This document shows positions 1-6,290 of a DNA stretch of 12,989 nucleotides, piece by piece. This DNA is from an uncultured Clostridia bacterium. Its GTDB lineage: Bacteria; Bacillota; Clostridia; Christensenellales; Aristaeellaceae. The stretch is from NCBI GenBank assembly GCA_934621485.1, contig CAKTUS010000075.1, positions 1 to 12,989 on the forward strand. Reading direction: 5' to 3'. The translations under genes were made by a program, and so were the position numbers. The notes under the pieces are model-generated. The model saw nothing but the letters and a program-made list of their open reading frames with translations, was not told the DNA's origin and did not search any database. Numbering within the stretch: position 1 is the first letter of the stretch; the number at the start of each line of letters is the position of its first letter.

Positions 1-342
1 CATATCAGCCTTTCAGTCTGGCAAAAAAGCTGACCCGGCGGCGAGCTTCAGGCTGTCGAAAAAAACTGTAGGCGAGAGCGCGCCCGTGAACAGCGCCACG
101 CTGATTCGCGGGAAAAACAGGATGGCGCAAGGTTTAGGGGATACGCTCCTAAAACCACGGCAGAAGGCGCCGCCTCCTGCGCCTCCCTTTTTTGAAGGTC
201 TGCGGCGCCCTTGCGCAGCAAGGATGCCCTTCCTTTCTTTGCCTCCAGGCGAGTAAGCAAAGAGCGTTTCTCGGCAGAAAAGTTCGCCGTCAGGCCAGCT
301 TTGAGAACGACCCCTCCGTCCACTCGGACTGAGGATTTTCGT
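1..342. other. Gene-free region with a structured repeat
   Basis: No convincing gene lies here. The only open frame of note (minus strand, 48-323, about 91 codons) has no ribosome binding site, and its middle translates the repeat at 100-186, so I read it as non-coding. Besides that repeat, a hairpin with stem CCTTGC, loop GCA and stem GCAAGG lies at 209-223, and an inverted pair TCTTTGC/GCAAAGA lies at about 237-264. The second pair resembles the inverted pair at 1382-1426. A GTCGAAAAAA motif near 55-64 also recurs in reverse complement around 1645-1655. The region looks like a collection of dispersed intergenic elements. Confidence 0.6.
100..186. repeat. Structured intergenic repeat, copy A
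   Basis: This 87-bp stretch aligns without gaps to 1444-1530 in the same orientation. I count 65 of 87 identical positions, with 47 of 57 identical in the core (130-186). Two inverted repeats are kept in both copies. One pairs 134-140 with 146-152 (TTAGGGG/CTCCTAA, one G-U pair). The other pairs 160-168 with 172-180 around a 3-nt loop, with one mismatch. Substitutions that leave the pairing mostly intact suggest that the structure matters. The two copies flank the histidine-phosphatase gene. Confidence 0.75.
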
Positions 343-1047
343 TTACATGGGGAGCTTTCCGTTATACAGGAAAGGCAAATCCGCCTTATAGATATGGCTC
401 ATATCCGAAAGCAGCAGGCACTTGGGAGCCGTGTAGCCGGAGGGGCTGTTTTCCCAATGCAGCAGGGTCACACCGGAATGGGTCAGGTCGAAGGCCGCCC
501 AAAACAGATGGGGCGGAATCGCCATCAAATGGGGCAGCCAGCAGCTGAGGGTGAGCCCCGCATGGCAAAACACAGCAATGCGCTCCTCGTTGGGCGCAGT
601 CACCCGGTACACGCCGCCCTCCCGCCGATAGCCCAGCTCCGCCAGAAACCGGTCGGATTCTTCGGCCACATACGCAAAGGTTTCCCTGGCCTGGCTTCCG
701 GCCAGGCAATCCATGGCGTACCATTTTTCACCCAGACCAATGGCTTCATCGCTGCGGTAGAGCGTGCCGGGCATATCCATTACAAAACGCCGGGAACCGT
801 CCGGCTGCGGCAGGGTCATCTCCGGCCACACCTCCCTTACCCAGGGCAGCACGGTAACCGGCAGCCCAAGCCGCTGCGCCGTTGGCTCCGCGGTTTCCAG
901 GGCCCGGCCCTGAGGCGAGGAATACACCCGGTGCAACCCATGCACGGCAAAGCGATCCGCCAATGCCTGGGCCTGCCGCCGCCCCAAATCGGTCAGGGTA
1001 TCGGGACCATAAATGGGTTCTCCGTGACGAACAATCCATAAATCCAT
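343..1047 (-). CDS. Histidine phosphatase family protein (phosphoglycerate-mutase-like)
   Basis: This 234-residue protein belongs to the histidine phosphatase superfamily, whose members remove or transfer phosphate through a phospho-histidine intermediate. The N-terminal RHG motif is at residues 7-9, with His8 as the expected phosphorylated residue. The SSPQGRALETA stretch (43-53) supplies the phosphate-binding Arg, and the second catalytic His is in FCHAG (160-164). The start is placed at 1047 because GGAGGT lies 10 nt upstream and the RHG motif then begins at the usual distance from the N terminus; an ATG at 1080 in the same frame lacks a binding site. There is no signal peptide or membrane segment, so it should be cytoplasmic. 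The substrate cannot be told from sequence. The gene is alone, points away from the muropeptide genes and lies between two copies of an intergenic repeat. I see no clear promoter or terminator. Confidence 0.9.
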   Translation of the reverse strand: MDLWIVRHGEPIYGPDTLTDLGRRQAQALADRFAVHGLHRVYSSPQGRALETAEPTAQRLGLPVTVLPWVREVWPEMTLPQPDGSRRFVMDMPGTLYRSDEAIGLGEKWYAMDCLAGSQARETFAYVAEESDRFLAELGYRREGGVYRVTAPNEERIAVFCHAGLTLSCWLPHLMAIPPHLFWAAFDLTHSGVTLLHWENSPSGYTAPKCLLLSDMSHIYKADLPFLYNGKLPM

Positions 1048-1344
1048 ACTGAATAGAACCTCCTTCGCAAACCCGGTCAAAAGTTTCAGGCAACCAGTCT
1101 CCGCGGCCCTTGCCCCTGCGGGAGAATAAGCCGGGATACGCCCTGCGTGTCAACAGCCTTGTGCAGCCATGCGCCTTGCCGCCCGGCAAGCGTGCAAGAC
1201 GCGCCTCCTGTCAAAAAGGCTGTCAGGCGGGTTTTTTGAACGGCCCTTTGTGAAAAAACCGCCTTCGGGCGAGCTTCCGCCTTTTCTTTTTGCCTTCTTA
1301 CTAGAATACGCGATTCAGCGCCTGCTTCCTGCTCTCTGGTCGAA

Positions 1345-1365
1345 AGCCGGCCAAAACGGCCGTCG
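1345..1365. repeat. 21-nt duplicated hairpin, copy 1
   Basis: This is an exact 21-nt match to 1657-1677 in the same orientation. It contains a small hairpin with stem CGGCC (1348-1352), loop AAAAC and stem GGCCG (1358-1362). The sequences on either side of the two copies differ. Confidence 0.8.
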
Positions 1366-1443
1366 CAGGCCGTCCGAAAAGCGCTCTTTGCCTGCTCGCC
1401 TGCGGCTTGCCGGGCGGCAAAGAGCGTCTGGAAGCAGCGCTTT

Positions 1444-1530
1444 ACTGGTCCACGGGGAAAATACTGCGGCATAAGGCTTAGGGGCTCCGCCCCTAAAAAC
1501 CCGGCAGGAGGCAGCGCCTCCTGCACCTCC
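1444..1530. repeat. Structured intergenic repeat, copy B
   Basis: This is the second copy of the element at 100-186 (ungapped, about 75% identical overall and 82% in the core 1474-1530). Both hairpins are perfect here. TTAGGGGC (1478-1485) pairs with GCCCCTAA (1489-1496) around TCC, and GCAGGAGGC (1504-1512) pairs with GCCTCCTGC (1516-1524) around AGC. Neither is followed by a T-run on the plus strand that would make it a terminator. It looks like a dispersed structured element with a function I cannot name. Confidence 0.8.
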
Positions 1531-1605
1531 ACTTTGTCAGCAACCTGAATCTTGCTGCGCAAAGCAGCCGAAACCGACGTACACGCCGCCGGTTTCGGAA
1601 TGAAA

Positions 1606-1629
1606 ATCGGAGGGCTGCGGCCCTCCGAT
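1606..1629. repeat. 10-bp perfect hairpin
   Basis: ATCGGAGGGC (1606-1615) and GCCCTCCGAT (1620-1629) form a perfect stem around a TGCG loop. A short T-run (1641-1646) lies 11 nt downstream, too far for a standard intrinsic terminator. It probably belongs to the same kind of intergenic repeat as its surroundings. Confidence 0.7.
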
Positions 1630-1656
1630 GCCTCCCAGGGTTTTTTCGACAGTCTG

Positions 1657-1677
1657 AGCCGGCCAAAACGGCCGTCG
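1657..1677. repeat. 21-nt duplicated hairpin, copy 2
   Basis: This is the second copy of the 21-nt sequence at 1345-1365. It ends 8 nt before the putative -35 box of the serine hydrolase gene, so its hairpin lies directly upstream of that promoter. Confidence 0.8.
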
Positions 1678-1685
1678 TTTTGTGG

Positions 1686-1715
1686 TTGCTTTTTTCCATG
1701 CGGGTGGTGTATAGT
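1686..1715 (+). promoter_or_regulatory. Putative promoter of the serine hydrolase / GNAT unit
   Basis: TTGCTT (1686-1691) and TATAGT (1710-1715) are spaced by 18 bp. Transcription would start near 1722, giving a leader of about 50 nt before the start codon at 1772. The match to the sigma-A consensus is moderate. Confidence 0.45.
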
Positions 1716-1771
1716 AAAAAAAGCATTTTTCTTTCTATCCGGAAATAACGATTTGGCAAGGAGGAGCGTTC

Positions 1772-2827
1772 ATGCAAGGTTATCAGGACTTTTTGACGGG
1801 CATGCTGGAAGAAGGGCTGCGGGAAGGCTGTTATCCCTCCGCCTGCGCCGCCATGGGGCAGGGCCAAACGCTGCTGGCCAAGGTCTGCGTGGGCAGCGTA
1901 CCTCTGCCCGGCGGCCAAAGCGCCGACGAACACACCCTGTACGACATGGCCAGCATGTCCAAAATTCTGGGACCCACCATGTTGGCGCTCAAGGCCGTGG
2001 AAAACGGGGAAATCCGTCTGGAGGATTCCATTACCCGTTACTTTGCACAGGTGCCGGAAGACAAGCGTTCCATCACCATTCGCCACCTGATGACCCACAC
2101 GGCCGGGTTTGAACCCGCCTTTTGGCTGGAGGAATACATCAGCAACCCTGCCGATGCGGCCGAGTGTATCTTGAATCACCCTCTGGCGGGCGCGGTGGGT
2201 GAAAAGCCCATGTATTCCTGCATGGGCTACATTCTGCTGGGCAAGCTGCTGGAGGCCCGCTTCGGCCGGCCGCTGAAGGACCTGGCCCGGGAAAAGGTGT
2301 TTTTACCCCTGGGCATGAAACACACCTGCTACTGCCCCAAAGAAGGCGTGTTCGCCGCTACCGAAACCGATCCCAAAACCAACCGGCCGATTATCGGCGT
2401 GGTACACGATGAAAACGCCCGCTTCCTGCAAGGCAATTCCGGCAACGCAGGCGTGTTCATGCCCCTTTGCGACGGAATCCGCTTTGTGAGCATGCTGTCC
2501 CTGATGGGCGGTTCCTTCCTGAAGCGGGAAACCATGGAAAAAGCCATTCACAATTACACCCCCGGCCAGGATCAGCACCGGGGTCTGGGGTTCCACCTGG
2601 CCGGCACGCCCGACTGCTTCATCGGCGGCGAAATGCCCCAAAGCGCCTTTGGCCACACGGGCTTTACCGGCACCTCTTTTGTGGTGGAGCCGGGAAGCGG
2701 TCTGTGGGTGCTGCTGCTTTCCAACCGTGTTTGCCCAAGCCGCAACAACGTAAAGCTGATGCCGTTCCGCCGCAAGCTGCATAACGAAGCCTGGCTGCTG
2801 TTCAGCCGGGAGAGAAAGGATGGCTGA
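1772..2827 (+). CDS. Serine hydrolase, class C beta-lactamase fold (AmiE/esterase-like)
   Basis: This 351-residue protein has the penicillin-binding / class C beta-lactamase fold. The SxxK motif is SMSK at 61-64 (Ser61 nucleophile, Lys64). The second motif is Tyr148-Ser149-Cys150, where the family usually has Y-x-N. The third is His295-Thr296-Gly297 (HxG). AAGGAGG sits just upstream of the ATG. There is no signal peptide or membrane anchor, so it should act in the cytoplasm, unlike true beta-lactamases and PBPs. In B. subtilis a protein of this fold (AmiE/YbbE) is the N-acetylmuramyl-L-alanine amidase working with NagZ and NamZ. The homologues of both lie downstream here, so removal of stem peptides from imported muropeptides is a reasonable inference. 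An esterase or D-amino-peptidase role is equally possible from sequence alone. It is followed 2 nt later by a GNAT gene and is probably co-transcribed with it. Confidence 0.85.
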   Translation: MQGYQDFLTGMLEEGLREGCYPSACAAMGQGQTLLAKVCVGSVPLPGGQSADEHTLYDMASMSKILGPTMLALKAVENGEIRLEDSITRYFAQVPEDKRSITIRHLMTHTAGFEPAFWLEEYISNPADAAECILNHPLAGAVGEKPMYSCMGYILLGKLLEARFGRPLKDLAREKVFLPLGMKHTCYCPKEGVFAATETDPKTNRPIIGVVHDENARFLQGNSGNAGVFMPLCDGIRFVSMLSLMGGSFLKRETMEKAIHNYTPGQDQHRGLGFHLAGTPDCFIGGEMPQSAFGHTGFTGTSFVVEPGSGLWVLLLSNRVCPSRNNVKLMPFRRKLHNEAWLLFSRERKDG

Positions 2828-2829
2828 CC

Positions 2830-3963
2830 ATGCTTCGCTACCGCACCGCCCTTCCGTCAGAACGGGAGCAATACCTGTCTTTCGCCAACATGGTTTTCAG
2901 CCTTTCCGGCCGAAAGCACGATTTTGCCGCGCTGCTGCCCAAGGTGTATGGTCCCCATGCCGACGGCGCAGAAATGCAGTACCTGGCCGTGGATGACGAA
3001 AAAGGCATCCGCGGACTCATCGCGACCCTGCCGGGGGTATGGCATGTGGGCGATGAAACCCTGAAAACCGGATATATCGGCACCGTAAGCGTGCACCCGG
3101 ACGCCCGGGGCGAAGGCCATATGAAAAAGCTGATGCAGCTGAACATGGACCGCATGCTGCAAAACGGCACGGACATCGCCATGCTGGGCGGGCAACGACA
3201 GCGTTACTCCTACTTCGGCTACGAGCCCGGCGGTCTGAGCATGCGGCTGACCTTTTCCAGGCGCATGGCTCGCCACGCTCTGGCGGATGCGGATGTGGAC
3301 AGCCTGCGCTTCGAGCCCATTTTGCCGGACAGCTTGCCGGAAGCGCAGGCTGCGGCGCTGCACCGCACCCAAGCCGCCTATTTTGACAGAGAACGCGGCG
3401 GATTTGCCACAGTGGCGCGTTCCTACGGCGGCACAGCCTACGCCGCCCTTCAGGAAGACGTTTTTCTGGGGCTGGTCGTTTGCGGGCAGGACCCGGCGCG
3501 AGTAGCGGAAATACAGGCGGTTTCTTTGGAAGCCTATGACCAAATCATCAAGGGATGGCTGGAGCGCTGCTCAGCCGATTGCTTTACCTTAGACGCGCCC
3601 GGCTGGAACGTTCCCCTGCTCAACCACCTGTGGAATTACGCCGAAGACATGCGCGCCGGCGTGTGCGCTCAGTTTTCTATTCTGCGCTATGCCCGGGTGC
3701 TTCAGGCTCTGCTGCGGCTCAAAGCGCTGTATACGCCGCTGGAGGACGGCCGGGCGGAGCTGGAGGCGGATGGTCAGCCCTTTACCATTGTGGTGGAAAA
3801 CGGCCGGGCAAGCGTAACATCCGGCGCGCAGCGCCCCATCGTTCTCAATCACCGGGAAGCTCAGCGCTTTTTTTTGGATCCGTTTTATCGCGATGTGCAA
3901 AAACGTTTGCCCGAAAGCTGGTTTCCCCTGCCTCTCTATGTGTCAACCCCTGATGATTTCTAG
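2830..3963 (+). CDS. Eis-like GNAT family N-acetyltransferase
   Basis: This 377-residue protein resembles the Eis family: an N-terminal GNAT domain, a second degenerate GNAT-like domain, and a C-terminal SCP2-like sterol-carrier fold. The acetyl-CoA pyrophosphate loop is at about 86-100 (VSVHPDARGEGHM, with Arg93 and Gly96), followed by the family-typical segment ending in YSYFGYEPGG (126-135). The C-terminal part (about 280-377) fits the SCP2-like domain. Eis enzymes acetylate amino groups of aminoglycosides and other amines. The substrate here is unknown, but an amino sugar or muropeptide amine is suggested by the neighbours. The start follows the upstream stop by 2 nt, so translation is probably coupled. 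There is no signal peptide. No terminator is visible in the 44 bp between this gene and the next promoter, so some read-through into the transporter genes is possible. Confidence 0.85.
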   Translation: MLRYRTALPSEREQYLSFANMVFSLSGRKHDFAALLPKVYGPHADGAEMQYLAVDDEKGIRGLIATLPGVWHVGDETLKTGYIGTVSVHPDARGEGHMKKLMQLNMDRMLQNGTDIAMLGGQRQRYSYFGYEPGGLSMRLTFSRRMARHALADADVDSLRFEPILPDSLPEAQAAALHRTQAAYFDRERGGFATVARSYGGTAYAALQEDVFLGLVVCGQDPARVAEIQAVSLEAYDQIIKGWLERCSADCFTLDAPGWNVPLLNHLWNYAEDMRAGVCAQFSILRYARVLQALLRLKALYTPLEDGRAELEADGQPFTIVVENGRASVTSGAQRPIVLNHREAQRFFLDPFYRDVQKRLPESWFPLPLYVSTPDDF

Positions 3964-4007
3964 TTTTTCGTTTCATTTGCGATATTGGTATGTTTTTCGT
4001 CGAGAGG

Positions 4008-4036
4008 TTGACAGACTTCGAAAAAATTGTTATAAT
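4008..4036 (+). promoter_or_regulatory. Perfect consensus sigma-A promoter of the transporter operon
   Basis: TTGACA (4008-4013) and TATAAT (4031-4036) are separated by exactly 17 bp, and a TGT immediately before the -10 box gives an extended -10. An A-rich run (4021-4026) lies in the spacer. Transcription should start at about 4042-4044, leaving a leader of about 104 nt. A promoter this strong is usually held down by a repressor, but no clear operator palindrome is visible around it. Confidence 0.92.
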
Positions 4037-4146
4037 GTCTTACACACTGAACAACGGTGCATCAGTTAGATAGATACGCGCTCCAAGAGGACCATTTTGG
4101 GTTTATCGGTGTATTTCTTATTCTAAAAGTACGGGAGGCGTTGCAT

Positions 4147-5139
4147 TTGAAAAGGGCTGTAGCCGCAGAACAAACCTTGCCCAAAACTCGAACAAAGAAA
4201 AAATTCACCTTGGATGATCTTCAACTGTTTTTACTTTCCTTTCCCACCACATTGTGGTACCTGCTGTTCTGCTACATACCCATGTTTGGAATTTTGATTG
4301 CCTTTAAGAACTATAAGGTAGCGGCCGGCAAGGGCTTTTTGTGGAGCCTGATTTACAAGAGCAAATGGTGCGGGCTGGACAACTTCAAGTTCCTTTTTGC
4401 AGGCAACAAGGACACCACCATCGCCATGTTCCGCAACACCCTGGGCTACAACATCATCTTTATCCTCATGGGCATTGTGGTTCCTGTGGCTCTGGCCGTG
4501 TGTATCTCGCATCTGTATTCCAAGCGCCTGGCCAAGGTGTGCCAAACCGCCATTTTCCTGCCCCACTTTCTCAGCTGGGTGGTGGTCGGCTACTTTGTAT
4601 ACGCCTTCCTGGCCACCAAAGAGGGGCTGGTGAACAATGTGCTCATCAGCCTGGGCAAAAATCCCGTGCGGTGGTACCAAAAGGAAGCCAGCGGCTACTG
4701 GCCCTTCTTTCTGGTGTTCCTGCAAATGTGGAAAACCATGGGCTACAGCATGATTGTGTACATGGCCTCCATCAGCGGCATCGACGGCTCGCTGTACGAG
4801 GCGGCGGTAATCGACGGCGCCAGCAAGCACCAGCAGACCAAGTATATCACTCTGCCTCTGCTCAAGCCCATCATCATCATCATGTTCATCATGGCCGTGG
4901 GCCGCATCTTCAACTCCGACTTCGGCCTGTTTTACAAAACCACCCGCAACTCCACGTCGCTTTATAATGTATACGTCACGCTGGACGTGTTCGTTTACAA
5001 CTCGCTGTTCAACTCCCCCATTCCCACCTACGGCTTCGCCTCCGCCGCCGGCTTTATGCAGTCGGTGCTGGGCTGCCTGACGCTGGTGGGCGCCAACGCC
5101 ATTGTGCGCAAAGTGGACAGCGAAAACGCATTCTTCTAG
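4147..5139 (+). CDS. ABC transporter permease, LplB/YtcP-type (sugar)
   Basis: This is an inner-membrane permease of the carbohydrate-uptake (CUT1) class, 330 residues. About six membrane segments are visible (roughly 32-53, 99-121, 135-157, 184-207, 238-256 and 297-318). The cytoplasmic loop that docks the ATPase has the EAA motif at 218-225 (EAAVIDGA). I place the start at TTG 4147 because GGGAGG (4133-4138) lies 8 nt upstream. A GTG at 4057 opens the same frame but has no binding site and lies only about 14 nt after the expected transcription start, and the first in-frame ATG is inside the first membrane segment. The protein then begins with a basic cytoplasmic tail (residues 12-20), usual for LplB-like proteins. 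It would form a heterodimer with the next gene product. No ATPase gene is nearby, so a shared MsmX-type ATPase is expected. Confidence 0.92.
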   Translation: MKRAVAAEQTLPKTRTKKKFTLDDLQLFLLSFPTTLWYLLFCYIPMFGILIAFKNYKVAAGKGFLWSLIYKSKWCGLDNFKFLFAGNKDTTIAMFRNTLGYNIIFILMGIVVPVALAVCISHLYSKRLAKVCQTAIFLPHFLSWVVVGYFVYAFLATKEGLVNNVLISLGKNPVRWYQKEASGYWPFFLVFLQMWKTMGYSMIVYMASISGIDGSLYEAAVIDGASKHQQTKYITLPLLKPIIIIMFIMAVGRIFNSDFGLFYKTTRNSTSLYNVYVTLDVFVYNSLFNSPIPTYGFASAAGFMQSVLGCLTLVGANAIVRKVDSENAFF

Positions 5140-5158
5140 AGGAAGGAGGGGCCGAAAG

Positions 5159-6115
5159 ATGGAAAATAACATTTTGGAAACCAACATTTATGCCGAAACC
5201 AAAAAGAAAAAGGGCGACGGCATGAGGCGCTTTAACTGCGTGAAGCCCGGAGCCAACGCAGCCTTTTCCGCTCTGTTTATCGTGCTGGCGCTGCTGTGCA
5301 TCCTGCCGGTCATCTTCGTCATCATTATCTCCTTCACTTCGGAAGCCTCCATCGGCAAGTACGGCTACAGCTTCATTCCGCATGAATGGTCGGTCAAGTC
5401 CTACGAATACGTATGGAACATGAAGGGCCTGGTGGGCCGCTCCCTGCTGAACTCCGTCGGCATTACGCTGGTGGGCACCCTGATCGGTCTGGTGCTCACC
5501 TCCACCATGGGCTACTGCCTGTCCCGCAAAAATTACAAATTCCGCGGCTTCTATACCTACTTCATCTTCATTCCCATGCTGTTTCACGGGGGCCTGCTGG
5601 CCAGCTATGTGGTCAACACGCAAATTCTGGGCCTGAAGGATACCTACTGGGCGCTGATTTTGCCCACCTGCTGCTCCAGCTTCTACATCATCATTCTGCG
5701 CACCTTCTTTACAACCACTGTGCCGGATGAGATTATCGAGTCCGGCAAGATCGACGGCGCCAGCCAGCTGCGCATCTTCGTTCAGCTGGTGCTGCCCATC
5801 TCTCTGCCGGCTCTGGCCACCATCGGCCTGTTCCTCACCTTCGCCTACTGGAACGAGTGGTATCTGGCCAGCATTTATCTGTCTACCTCCCGTACCGACC
5901 TTTTCCCGCTGCAATACGTGCTGGTGAGCATCGAGCAGAAGATTCAGTTCCTGCTGAACAACGCCAACTACATGGCGGCGGACGCGCAGGATCTGCCCAG
6001 CGAAACCATGCGGATGGCCATCGTGGTCATCGCCGTGGTGCCCATCATGTTCTCCTATCCCTTCTTCCAGAAATACTACATTTCCGGCCTGACCATCGGC
6101 GCTGTGAAGGGATAA
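5159..6115 (+). CDS. ABC transporter permease, LplC/YtcP-type (sugar)
   Basis: This is the second permease subunit, 318 residues, of the MalG/LplC-like CUT1 class. It has about six membrane segments (near 35-58, 98-118, 130-152, 163-182, 208-230 and 285-303). The EAA-loop variant is ESGKIDGA at 194-201, and the family's typical C-terminal stretch (PFFQKYYISG, 301-310) is present. The ATG at 5159 has GGAAGGAGG about 9 nt upstream; it lies 19 nt after the first permease gene, so the pair is in one operon. It partners with the upstream permease and the binding protein encoded downstream. The transported sugar is not fixed by sequence; the neighbouring NamZ and NagZ genes suggest MurNAc- and GlcNAc-containing fragments. 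Confidence 0.92.
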   Translation: MENNILETNIYAETKKKKGDGMRRFNCVKPGANAAFSALFIVLALLCILPVIFVIIISFTSEASIGKYGYSFIPHEWSVKSYEYVWNMKGLVGRSLLNSVGITLVGTLIGLVLTSTMGYCLSRKNYKFRGFYTYFIFIPMLFHGGLLASYVVNTQILGLKDTYWALILPTCCSSFYIIILRTFFTTTVPDEIIESGKIDGASQLRIFVQLVLPISLPALATIGLFLTFAYWNEWYLASIYLSTSRTDLFPLQYVLVSIEQKIQFLLNNANYMAADAQDLPSETMRMAIVVIAVVPIMFSYPFFQKYYISGLTIGAVKG

Positions 6116-6135
6116 TCGTTTTCCCCCGTTTTCCG

Positions 6136-6230
6136 GGCGGGGCCGCAGCGTCCCCGCCGCCCAAACCGCAAGGAGAGGCCTCTCCTTGTTTCCATTGCAT
6201 CGCAATGGAAACCCTGCGGCTTTTGCCGCA
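6136..6230 (+). promoter_or_regulatory. Row of four hairpins between permease and binding-protein genes
   Basis: The 175-nt gap holds successive inverted repeats. GGCGGGG pairs with CCCCGCC (6136-6142 with 6152-6158). A perfect 20-nt palindrome lies at 6169-6188. An 11-bp stem pairs 6188-6198 with 6202-6212 around ATC. TGCGGC pairs with GCCGCA (6215-6220 with 6225-6230) around TTTT. None is followed by a T-run. I see no good promoter here, so the array probably acts on the mRNA, by protecting a processed 5' end or slowing decay from upstream. This would uncouple binding-protein levels from permease levels. Confidence 0.65.
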
Positions 6231-6290
6231 ACAAACCTGTACATAGCGGCTCGATGCCGTTAAGTAAAAAATCGATAGGAGGCAAACCCA

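Larger units (their letters stand above)
1048..1771. other. Long gene-free region rich in inverted repeats
   Basis: This 724-bp gap between divergent genes holds many dyads. They include CGCTCTTTGCC/GGCAAAGAGCG (1382-1392 with 1416-1426), the repeat copy at 1444-1530, CCGAAACC/GGTTTCGG (1568-1575 with 1591-1598) and a 10-bp stem at 1606-1629. A 21-nt duplicated hairpin occurs at 1345-1365 and 1657-1677. Open frames on both strands here, for example minus 1086-1562, lack binding sites and run through these repeats. The right end carries the promoter and ribosome binding site of the next gene. Confidence 0.6.

Noticed and set aside
48..323. Minus-strand open frame of about 91 codons
   Set aside because: No ribosome binding site, and its centre is a translation of the repeat at 100-186. 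Its peptide similarity to the frame at 1086-1562 follows from the shared repeat.
211..1041. Plus-strand open frame of 276 codons opposite the phosphatase gene
   Set aside because: It is the antisense shadow of the histidine phosphatase, whose RHG and CHAG motifs decide the coding strand.
1086..1562. Minus-strand open frame of about 158 codons upstream of the phosphatase
   Set aside because: It crosses several inverted repeats and the repeat copy at 1444-1530, has arginine- and alanine-rich composition typical of GC-rich non-coding DNA, and lacks a binding site.
4057..4146. GTG at 4057 as the start of the first permease
   Set aside because: No Shine-Dalgarno sequence and only about 14 nt from the predicted transcription start. 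The 30 extra residues have no family counterpart, while TTG 4147 has a well-spaced GGGAGG.
6215..6262. Possible separate promoter for the binding-protein gene
   Set aside because: A TTGCCG at 6224-6229 has no acceptable -10 box at 16-18 bp; nothing else approaches consensus.
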